Part shown: piece by piece, positions 36,179-43,187 of the stretch | How the letters are laid out: the number at the start of each line of letters is the position of its first letter | Position numbering within the stretch: the stretch's first letter is position 1 | From: CBDCVY01 sp965223245 | Lineage (GTDB): Bacteria; Nitrospinota; Nitrospinia; Nitrospinales; Nitrospinaceae | DNA length: 64,000 nt | Direction of reading: 5' to 3' | Assembly: GCA_965223245.1 (NCBI GenBank) | Contig: CBDCVY010000013.1 | Location: 3,782,001 to 3,846,000, forward strand | Program-made: the position numbers and the translations under genes | Notes under the pieces: model-generated | Databases searched by the model: none | What the model was told of the DNA's origin: nothing | The model's input: only the letters and a program-made list of their open reading frames with translations

Positions 36179-37108
36179 TTATTTTGATTGATTGTAAGCA
36201 TTTAGCAAAATTCCTTCTCGCAAACTGTATTCGCTTACAGTCAAGAATGGGCAATGGAATGCTTTCATAGTAGCTAGAACTAGCGCAGTTCCAGCTATGA
36301 TTAAGTCTTCCCGGCCCCGTTCTAAAGAATTTATTTTTAACCGTTCTTCCAGGGATTTACTTTTGAGATCTTCCATCAATTTTTGAATATTTTCTTGAGG
36401 GAGAAGCATGCCATGGATTTTTTCCGGATTGTACGGAAAAATATTCTGATCCATGGCAGCTAAGGTGGTGACAGTGCCTGCAGTTCCTATAAGTACTTCC
36501 GGTTGCGGTAAATGCAGTTTTTCTTTTATTACCACAAATTCATCGTTTAAAAAGTTTTCCAAGCTGTAAAATTCATCGTCCAAAACAGGATGTTGAGTGA
36601 TAAACCGTTCTGTAAGACGAACCACACCCAACAAGGTGCCGTAAGAGGAAATAATTTTTTTGCCATTAGAATAAATAAATTCTGTACTACCTCCGCCAAT
36701 ATCAAAAATAACCGTAGACTTTGCGTGGTCAGGTAGTTTCCAGAAAACTCCCTGTAGAGTCAGTCGTGCCTCTTCTTCCCAAGAAATGACATTAACATTC
36801 AGTCCCGTTGATTCTTTCACGTTTTCAATAAATGAATTTTTATTGGATGCTTCACGAACTGCACTAGTGGCAACAACCTGAATCGGAATCTTTCCATAAG
36901 ATTCGCACTTGGTTTTAAATTGATTTAAAACGTTGACTACCAGCTCTATGCGATGTGGAAGTAATCGTTTATCGGTGTGAATTCCTTCCCCCAACCTACA
37001 AATAACGCGCTCGGAATCTATTTCCCTAAAGTTTTCATGGGAATCTACTTCCATGATTATTAGGCGGACCGTATTGGTACCTATGTCAATGGCGGCAAAT
37101 TGTTTCAT
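36179..37108 (-). CDS. Exopolyphosphatase / pppGpp phosphohydrolase (Ppx/GppA)
   Basis: A 309-aa member of the ASKHA superfamily: phosphate-1 motif AAIDIGTNTVRLIIMEV, phosphate-2 VIFDIGGGSTEFIYSNG, and the adenosine-type region GTAGTVTTLAAMDQ. It has the short form (no C-terminal HD domain), as in many deeply branching bacteria. It either degrades polyphosphate or converts pppGpp to ppGpp, and the two cannot be separated by sequence. It starts 3 bp after lptG, so it is co-transcribed with that gene. Confidence 0.9.
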   Translation of the reverse strand: MKQFAAIDIGTNTVRLIIMEVDSHENFREIDSERVICRLGEGIHTDKRLLPHRIELVVNVLNQFKTKCESYGKIPIQVVATSAVREASNKNSFIENVKESTGLNVNVISWEEEARLTLQGVFWKLPDHAKSTVIFDIGGGSTEFIYSNGKKIISSYGTLLGVVRLTERFITQHPVLDDEFYSLENFLNDEFVVIKEKLHLPQPEVLIGTAGTVTTLAAMDQNIFPYNPEKIHGMLLPQENIQKLMEDLKSKSLEERLKINSLERGREDLIIAGTALVLATMKAFHCPFLTVSEYSLREGILLNAYNQSK

Positions 37109-37111
37109 AAA

Positions 37112-38215
37112 TTAAATTGGCAAGATGGAGTCACTGTCGACAGTTAAAAGAAGATATAAACCGATGCAAATAAATAAAAGGTTGGGGCCCCAGGCAGCTA
37201 AAACCGGATGGAAGGTTCCTCCTTTGCCCAATGAAATTCCTAACCCATAAAATAAACTGAATCCAAAACCCATAACCAGGCTGGCTGCAATGCAATACAG
37301 GAGGCCGCCCCGTCGACTTGAAATAAGAGCGACGGGAATTCCCAAGAAAGCCATGACCACTCCAATGAAGGGATAGGAAAGCTTTTGGTTTAAGTCCACC
37401 CAATAGGGGGAAGTATCTATTCCTTCGCTTTCATAACTCTGGATGGTATGGAACATTTCGCGTGTTGACATTTCTTCAGGCCGTTTTTGGATTTTTTGAA
37501 AATCATGAGGCTGCTCAGGAACTCTAATAACTTTCCTTTCGAAAGGTTCTGTTAGATTGGTTCCATCAGCGAGAAATGATCTCGTAAAGCCATTGGAAAA
37601 CTCCCATCGACCCTCCTTCCATTGTGCTTCTTTCGCATCAACTCTTTTAAATAAATTGGAGTAAGTGCTGTCATAAAAAAGAATACTGATTCCCTTCATT
37701 TTAATTTCTTTAGGGTCAAAATAATTTATATTCCAAATGGCTCCATTTCGAGATCGGTACCATAAGTTATCCCGTGCCAGCTTCGCTTGGTCCGGAATTC
37801 CTCTCACTTTTACATGAAGAATATAGTTCATTTTTTGGCTGGTTATGGGGGCAATAAATTCATTGAGAAACACAATGCATAAAGAAATTATCAAAGACAT
37901 ACTCAGTATAGGCATGGTGATTCCGGTCACACTTATACCGCAGGCTTTCATTGCAATGAACTCATTGTTACGTGAGAGTGTGGCAAGGGTGATAACTGTA
38001 GTTAAAAGTACGGATTGCGGAGCCATGTAAAACAAGATAAACGGAACTTTGTAAATGTAATAAAATAAGAAATCACTTAATGGGGCTTTTTTAATTAAAA
38101 AATCATCCATTCTTTCAAATGCATCAATAAAAATAAATATTCCGACTAAACCACCGAGAATCAGAAAATAATTTTGGAGGAATTGTTTTAGGACGTAGCG
38201 TTTGAGGAGTATCAT
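37112..38215 (-). CDS. lptG: LptF/LptG-family lipopolysaccharide export permease
   Basis: A 367-aa inner-membrane permease of the YjgP/YjgQ family that, with LptB, extracts LPS for transport. The fold shows TM helices at 15-35, 55-75 and 98-120, a periplasmic beta-jellyroll (about 130-265), and three C-terminal TM helices. The signature N-terminal ILKRYVLKQFLQNYFLIL and the PQSVLLTTVITLATLSRNNEFIAMKACG segment are clear. LptG rather than LptF is suggested by similarity in the latter region. No partner permease is adjacent, so the second half must be elsewhere. Confidence 0.88.
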   Translation of the reverse strand: MILLKRYVLKQFLQNYFLILGGLVGIFIFIDAFERMDDFLIKKAPLSDFLFYYIYKVPFILFYMAPQSVLLTTVITLATLSRNNEFIAMKACGISVTGITMPILSMSLIISLCIVFLNEFIAPITSQKMNYILHVKVRGIPDQAKLARDNLWYRSRNGAIWNINYFDPKEIKMKGISILFYDSTYSNLFKRVDAKEAQWKEGRWEFSNGFTRSFLADGTNLTEPFERKVIRVPEQPHDFQKIQKRPEEMSTREMFHTIQSYESEGIDTSPYWVDLNQKLSYPFIGVVMAFLGIPVALISSRRGGLLYCIAASLVMGFGFSLFYGLGISLGKGGTFHPVLAAWGPNLLFICIGLYLLLTVDSDSILPI

Positions 38216-38231
38216 AAACTTAGTAAGGGCT

Positions 38232-39317
38232 CTATTTGATGGAATTTAGGTCTGGAATAATGTCTTCTAGTACCTGCTTTAATTTTGAAAGCTCTGGTTG
38301 CCGTTTCAATGTCCGATTTATATATCCCAGAGTGGGCTGAATATACTGAATGTAGCGATTATTTTGTTTTACCACACTTTGAAAAGCGAAAGTACCAATC
38401 GCCTTGAGATTTCTTTGAATAGCCATATAGTCGAATATCTTTTTAAATTCTTTTTTATCAATATTATTATTTTCTAATTTTTCTTTGTTGTGGATAAATT
38501 GGTCAATAAAATTTTCAATCCAGGCCTCGGGCAATGGAACATAAGAATCTCGCAAAAGTGAAACTAAATCATATTGGCAAGGCCCCATTCGAGCGTCTTG
38601 AAAATCAATGACGACTAACTGATTATTTTGTACCATTAGATTGCGGCTATGAAAGTCTCGATGAGTAAACCAAAGTGGCTGAGATTCTAACACCCTGCAA
38701 AGTTCAAGAAAATGATTTTGGATTGCCTTTTTTTGGGATTCAGATAATTGAGTCCGTAGGTGCCCAACAATATAATGTTCCAGCATAAAATCTAATTCCC
38801 AAATTAATTTTTTTACATCGAACCGACGATGGTATGCGGGACAATCGCTGTCAATATTTTGGGTAGCATCAAATTGCATATGGGAAAGCAGGTCAATTGC
38901 TTTTTCATACCAAACTCGTTTTTCATTAGAATTTAATGGTTTTAAAATATCCTCTAGGGTAGTATCTCCACAATCTTGCAAAAATAACAATCCATTTTGA
39001 ACATCGTAATGAAATAGCGTAGGCACTTGAATCTGATTGTTTTTTAGAAACTTTAAGATAAGAGTGAAATCAATTTCATTTTTATCTGGTTCAGGTTTCT
39101 CTAATTGCATGAGGACCAAAGAAGTGGGTTCTGTGGAAATTTGTCGCGGGTTTGGTATCAATCGGAAATATTGACGAGTGGAAGCATCTCCCTGAAGTAA
39201 TTGAATATCAAAATGGTCAACATTTTTTTTGAATAAGTGAAACCATATCTTTGAAAGATAGGCAGTGTCAATTCCATGCTTAAACAAATCCGGATCCTTT
39301 AAAGGGATATGCTTCAT
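38232..39317 (-). CDS. AmgK-like aminoglycoside-phosphotransferase-fold sugar kinase
   Basis: A 361-aa APH-fold kinase. It has the catalytic HxD motif as THRDFHSRNLMV and the metal-binding DFQDARMGPCQYDLVSLLRDSYVPLP, a block characteristic of AmgK, which phosphorylates N-acetylmuramic acid and GlcNAc at the anomeric position in cell-wall recycling. The N-terminal lobe contains LLQGDASTRQYFRLI. MurU, the usual partner uridylyltransferase, is not adjacent. It lies 16 bp upstream of lptG, giving an AmgK-like/lptG/ppx envelope-related operon. Confidence 0.83.
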   Translation of the reverse strand: MKHIPLKDPDLFKHGIDTAYLSKIWFHLFKKNVDHFDIQLLQGDASTRQYFRLIPNPRQISTEPTSLVLMQLEKPEPDKNEIDFTLILKFLKNNQIQVPTLFHYDVQNGLLFLQDCGDTTLEDILKPLNSNEKRVWYEKAIDLLSHMQFDATQNIDSDCPAYHRRFDVKKLIWELDFMLEHYIVGHLRTQLSESQKKAIQNHFLELCRVLESQPLWFTHRDFHSRNLMVQNNQLVVIDFQDARMGPCQYDLVSLLRDSYVPLPEAWIENFIDQFIHNKEKLENNNIDKKEFKKIFDYMAIQRNLKAIGTFAFQSVVKQNNRYIQYIQPTLGYINRTLKRQPELSKLKQVLEDIIPDLNSIK

Positions 39318-39467
39318 CGATATTAAAATTTTGGGTGTGGGCTTCTATTTTGTTTGCTTTAGGATAGAAACACAGAATAAGAAAAATATAGTATACTACC
39401 CACCCCCTAAAGGGATCAACTAAGCGTCTTAGGGCGTAAAGCTCTTTGAGGGTAACATTAATTGAAC

Positions 39468-39492
39468 CAAAGCAAATAAACGTTTTGCTTTG
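39468..39492. promoter_or_regulatory. Palindrome upstream of the ferredoxin gene
   Basis: CAAAGCAAA (39468-39476), seven bases, TTTGCTTTG (39484-39492): a perfect 9-bp inverted repeat 34 bp before the ferredoxin start in a divergent promoter region. It could be an operator or a leader hairpin. Confidence 0.4.
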
Positions 39493-39525
39493 TATATGTA
39501 TTTTACGAAATTTTTGGAGGAAAAA

Positions 39526-39852
39526 ATGCCGCAACCGTCTAAACATGTTTTTGTTTGTGTTAATCAACGTCCACCAGGGCATCCACGCGGTTCCTGTGGA
39601 GAAAATAAGGCCATGGAAGTCTATGAGAAATTTTCCATGGGAATTGAACAAAAAATGTTGTTCGGAAAAGTGTTATTAACCAATGCCGGTTGTATGGGGC
39701 CTTGCTCCATGGGACCCGTAGTGGTTGTATATCCAGATGGAATTTGGTATCGACAAGTCAAACCCGAAGATGTGGAAGAAATAATAGACTCGCACATTGT
39801 GAATGGAAATAAAGTAGACCGTTTGGAAATTCCTCAGGATCTCTGGGGTTAA
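39526..39852 (+). CDS. Thioredoxin-like [2Fe-2S] ferredoxin
   Basis: Start ATG 39526 is set by GGAGG at 39516-39520. An upstream in-frame ATG at 39490 lies inside a palindrome and lacks a ribosome site. The 108-aa product has four Cys in the thioredoxin-like ferredoxin (NuoE/Shethna-type) pattern: C11 and C23 (FVCVNQRP...RGSCGEN), then C-x3-C in NAGCMGPCSMGP. These small proteins bind one 2Fe-2S cluster and carry electrons; partners are unknown. It is flanked by a palindrome and a strong terminator, so it is transcribed alone. Confidence 0.9.
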   Translation: MPQPSKHVFVCVNQRPPGHPRGSCGENKAMEVYEKFSMGIEQKMLFGKVLLTNAGCMGPCSMGPVVVVYPDGIWYRQVKPEDVEEIIDSHIVNGNKVDRLEIPQDLWG

Positions 39853-39863
39853 GTTTTTAAAAA

Positions 39864-39905
39864 TAAAAAGGGCCTTTCTTGTTTGTTTTCAAGAAAGGCT
39901 TTCTT
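39864..39905. terminator. Bidirectional terminator, ferredoxin / engB
   Basis: GCCTTTCTTG (39872-39881), 8-base loop, CAAGAAAGGC (39890-39899), with T-rich sequence after it on the plus strand and A-rich (T on minus) before it. It overlaps the last codons of engB, which starts its stop at 39889. Confidence 0.75.
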
Positions 39906-40485
39906 TTATGAGTTTGCCTAAATGACCCCATAATTCTTTCCGACCCAAATTTTCCTTACTGGAATAAGGTATCATTTCAAGAGCTTTCTGATTTAAAAAG
40001 ACTTTCTTAATAATCTTTATTTGTTTGGACCGTTCTGCCTGATTTAATTTATCTGCTTTTGTGATTACCAAAGAGTAGGGAATATGGTGATTTTCCAGCC
40101 ATTCTTGCATTTGCAAATCCAGGTCGGTTGGTTTTCTCCTGAAATCTAAAATTAAGATGACCAATATTAGATTTTTGCGGTTCAGCAAATACTGTTCAAC
40201 CATACTTTGCCATTTGGCCTGGGTTTGTTTTGCCACCTTTGCATAACCGTAACCCGGGAGGTCAGTGAAAATAAACTGATCATTGATGTTAAAAAAATTT
40301 ATTAATTGGGTTTTCCCCGGAGTGGCACTGGTTTTAACCAGTTTTTTCCGATTGAGTAGAGAATTGATTAGAGAGGATTTTCCAACATTGGATCTTCCTA
40401 CAAATGCCAACTCCGGATAATCCAGATGAGGATATTGTTTTGGACTGACGGCGCTGGTAATAAATTCTGCGCTAACTATTTTCAT
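39889..40485 (-). CDS. engB: Ribosome biogenesis GTPase YihA/EngB
   Basis: A 198-aa TRAFAC GTPase needed for large-subunit assembly. G1 is GRSNVGKSSLIN, G2 Thr lies in SATPGKTQ, G3 is DLPGYGYAKV, and G4 is TKADKL; the length is typical. It overlaps the upstream DUF1015 gene by 4 bp (ATGA). Its end overlaps the bidirectional terminator. Confidence 0.95.
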   Translation of the reverse strand: MKIVSAEFITSAVSPKQYPHLDYPELAFVGRSNVGKSSLINSLLNRKKLVKTSATPGKTQLINFFNINDQFIFTDLPGYGYAKVAKQTQAKWQSMVEQYLLNRKNLILVILILDFRRKPTDLDLQMQEWLENHHIPYSLVITKADKLNQAERSKQIKIIKKVFLNQKALEMIPYSSKENLGRKELWGHLGKLIKESLS

Positions 40486-41777
40486 AACCGGAAGGGATTG
40501 ATTACCAAACCGGATAGTAGCTTAGGATAAAAATAGGTGGCTTTTTGCGGAAGTCGAATTCCTTTCTCCGCTAAGCTGCGAACCTGATTAATTTGGGTCG
40601 CATTCATAAAAAAAGCCAAATCAAATTTTTCTGCATCCAAGTTTTCCATAGTTTCTTCTGTGCGGACATTATATGAAATGTATTGTTGGTGGTCGGGATT
40701 TTTAGTATCTATTTCTAATAAATGTTTAAGCACTAGGGAATGCAATTGACAAACGTCTAAAACTTGTAGTTCATCAGGATCATCCTTGTCTAAAAATGGA
40801 ATAATGTTTTTGGTATCTTTTAGCTTTATGAATATTCCTTCTCCCTTACCAAAGTAGATTCCAAAACTAATTTGTTGTTGCCCATTCTTTTCTAAAGTTT
40901 CAATCCATTTTTCTGCAGATAGATTGGGCTTAGAAATCTCTATTTCAAAAAAAGGTTCCAATTGTTGAAGAAACTTTTCCCGATCAAATGGCTTAGGGCA
41001 TTTCACTTGTCGGTGAATTGGGTAAATGGTTAAGGACTGCGCATCTAAATTTGTAAGAAACATCATTACGTGAGCGGCATCTGGAACTTCATGGCCATGT
41101 TCTTTAAAGTACCCAAGGGAGGTTTCATAACGGTGGTGGCCATCGGCTATATATACTTTTTTATCATCAAATTGTTTTGAAACGAAAGCAATAAGCTCAT
41201 TATCTTCAATGCGCCAGATCCGATTGGTGATGGTATTCTCCTGGATTGTAGCTAATGGGGGATTTTTTATAACTTCATGTAATTGTTTATCAATAACTCC
41301 TTCCGGATCGGAATACAGGCCAAATACAGGGCTGAAGTTTGCACGGCATGCCCGAATCAGTTGCGCGCGATCTTTTTTTGCTTTGGAAAGAGTAAACTCA
41401 TGAGGACAAATGTTGCCTTGGCTGAAATCTTCTAATTTGACCCGGCCAAAAAAACCAATTCGATGATTGGTTTTTTCATTAAAGGTAAACTCTTGACTAT
41501 AAACATAAAAGCATGGCGAAGAATCTTCCTTTAAAATACCCTTGTTCTTCCATTCAAGGAAATCTTTGGCTGACCGTGTATAACGGTTGTTATCCTCACT
41601 ATCATCAGGGAATTGTTTTCCTAATATTAATCGAACCACATTGTAAGGATTTTTGGAATATAATTCTTCCTGCATATTAGGGCGAATGACGTCGTAAGGT
41701 GGCGCTATTAACTCAGCCAATGAACCTGCTTTGGACTCATTATATAAGAGCCCTTTAAATGGAACGACTTCAACCAT
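40482..41777 (-). CDS. DUF1015-family protein
   Basis: A 431-aa conserved bacterial protein. The family hallmarks are the N-terminal PFKGLLYN with APPYDVI, the CPHEFTLSKAKKDR region and the strongly conserved IADGHHRYETSLGY near the middle. It ends with LPQKATYFYPKLLSGLVINP. The ADGHHR segment looks like a nucleotide- or metal-binding site, and the family is distantly related to ParB/SerK-type nucleases and kinases. No biochemical role is established. It is coupled to engB by a 4-bp overlap. Confidence 0.88.
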   Translation of the reverse strand: MVEVVPFKGLLYNESKAGSLAELIAPPYDVIRPNMQEELYSKNPYNVVRLILGKQFPDDSEDNNRYTRSAKDFLEWKNKGILKEDSSPCFYVYSQEFTFNEKTNHRIGFFGRVKLEDFSQGNICPHEFTLSKAKKDRAQLIRACRANFSPVFGLYSDPEGVIDKQLHEVIKNPPLATIQENTITNRIWRIEDNELIAFVSKQFDDKKVYIADGHHRYETSLGYFKEHGHEVPDAAHVMMFLTNLDAQSLTIYPIHRQVKCPKPFDREKFLQQLEPFFEIEISKPNLSAEKWIETLEKNGQQQISFGIYFGKGEGIFIKLKDTKNIIPFLDKDDPDELQVLDVCQLHSLVLKHLLEIDTKNPDHQQYISYNVRTEETMENLDAEKFDLAFFMNATQINQVRSLAEKGIRLPQKATYFYPKLLSGLVINPFRL

Positions 41778-41874
41778 GGTCGGTTTCCTACATTTAGAGT
41801 TTATGAATTGTATGCTGGGCTAAATATACCTTCTTTAGAAGCATATGACAATATTCGACATTTAATAATGAATA

Positions 41875-42372
41875 TTATAATGCTTCGCATTGGCAGAGCT
41901 CCCGAATATAGCGGACGAGAGATTGTATTAGAGTATCATCTAGCGTATTCCCCCAACTAGGCATGCAGGGGGCTCGTCCTACTGAAAGTCCCCCATGTTT
42001 TATAGCGGTAAATAATTGTTCATCGCTACGAGTTTCTAAATAAGAGGCTTTAGTGTGATCTCGTGGAGGTACAGTCAAAAAAGGAGCATTAATACCATTT
42101 CCTTTGCCTTTCACCCCATGGCATTGGGCGCAATAGAATTGATAAGTATCACGAGTTTCTTGGAGCACGGGCTTTGCCACTTTAGAAGGTGGTGGTTGGG
42201 GAGTGAGGGGTTCGCTAGTTAAAGGTGTGGGTGGTTCATTTTTCTCTGGTCCTTCCTGACCACAAGCCATTAAAAAAAATCCTATTACAAAAAGAATTTT
42301 AAAAAGAAATCTATAAGAAATTATAAACGTTGAAGTTTTTTTCAAATGTTCTTTAAAAAAAATCAATTTCAT
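41875..42372 (-). CDS. Monohaem cytochrome c lipoprotein
   Basis: A 165-aa class I cytochrome c. The N-terminal hydrophobic stretch ends in a lipobox (FFLMAC-G), so the mature protein is probably lipid-anchored. A Pro/Thr/Glu-rich tether of about 35 residues follows. The haem site is C81-AQCH (QFYCAQCHGVKGKGNG). The axial Met is probably in PCMPSWGNTL, as in small electron-carrier cytochromes. It is the last gene of the multihaem operon, 77 bp after the dihaem gene, and could carry electrons to or from the larger proteins. Confidence 0.85.
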   Translation of the reverse strand: MKLIFFKEHLKKTSTFIISYRFLFKILFVIGFFLMACGQEGPEKNEPPTPLTSEPLTPQPPPSKVAKPVLQETRDTYQFYCAQCHGVKGKGNGINAPFLTVPPRDHTKASYLETRSDEQLFTAIKHGGLSVGRAPCMPSWGNTLDDTLIQSLVRYIRELCQCEAL

Positions 42373-42449
42373 GGATTTTAATTCGCTCCCTTTAATAGAG
42401 GCTGCTAACTTTTTAGAAAAATTAAATATGGAGAAACTGACAGACTAGT

Positions 42450-43181
42450 CTACTCATCATCTGATTTTTTATGAGAAACGATATACTTTGTTAACTGTAT
42501 TAAAGTGTCTTCATCCAATTTGAAAATGGGCATCCTTCCTTTATTGAGAAATTTTCTGGGATCTTTCAACCAATGGTACACCCAGGAAGCGCGTAATCGA
42601 TTGCCTGCATTTAATAATGAGGGCCCGGACACTCCTCCTCTTGGTAATCCTGCTAAATTAACGCTTTCATGACAAGCGATACAACTGTGGTCACGTTCAA
42701 ACTTCATTTTTGCTTTTACTTTTCCTACTTTTGAAAGGGGAGCGGGATCTATCTCAATGGGAGGCAAATCTTTAAGCTTTAGGGACATTAAATATTGAGT
42801 CATTATTTTGGCATTTTCAGGACTCATTGCCGGATGAGGTCCTTTAAATTGCGGTAATCCTTTTAGAAACCCTGGGTCCTGGGTATGCCCCGCTTTGCGA
42901 ATAATTTGCGGTTTTTGAAGAAATTTTTCTATCCATGTGGGTTGATATTTGTCAGCTGCGTAAAATAAATCCGGCCCAATATATTTTTTTTCTGATTGAG
43001 GTACTGTGAATCGATGACAGTCTCCACATTTAAATTTTTGAATTAATTGTGAGGGATTTGCCTTTACCTGAGTAACGCTAATAATGAAGAAAATGCATAA
43101 AACCAAACCAACAGATTTTTGAGAAATGAATTTTAATTTCCATGAAAAACTGGAAAAAGATCTGTCTCTCCAGGGGATCAT
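42450..43181 (-). CDS. Dihaem cytochrome c
   Basis: A 243-aa exported protein with a signal peptide (SVGLVLCIFFIISVTQVKA). It has two class-I-like haem domains: CGDCH near residue 52 (QKFKCGDCHRF) and CIACH near 165 (DHSCIACHES). Candidate Met ligands lie in HPAMSPENA and GRMPIFKLDED. It starts only 6 bp after the 10-haem gene, so it is translated from the same mRNA. It probably serves as the soluble redox partner of the multihaem proteins; that role is inferred from position. Confidence 0.87.
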   Translation of the reverse strand: MIPWRDRSFSSFSWKLKFISQKSVGLVLCIFFIISVTQVKANPSQLIQKFKCGDCHRFTVPQSEKKYIGPDLFYAADKYQPTWIEKFLQKPQIIRKAGHTQDPGFLKGLPQFKGPHPAMSPENAKIMTQYLMSLKLKDLPPIEIDPAPLSKVGKVKAKMKFERDHSCIACHESVNLAGLPRGGVSGPSLLNAGNRLRASWVYHWLKDPRKFLNKGRMPIFKLDEDTLIQLTKYIVSHKKSDDE

Positions 43182-43187
43182 AATTTC

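Noticed and set aside
39280..39651. 123-codon minus-strand ORF over the ferredoxin start
   Set aside because: It is antisense to a conserved ferredoxin gene with a clear ribosome site and overlaps the AmgK-like start.
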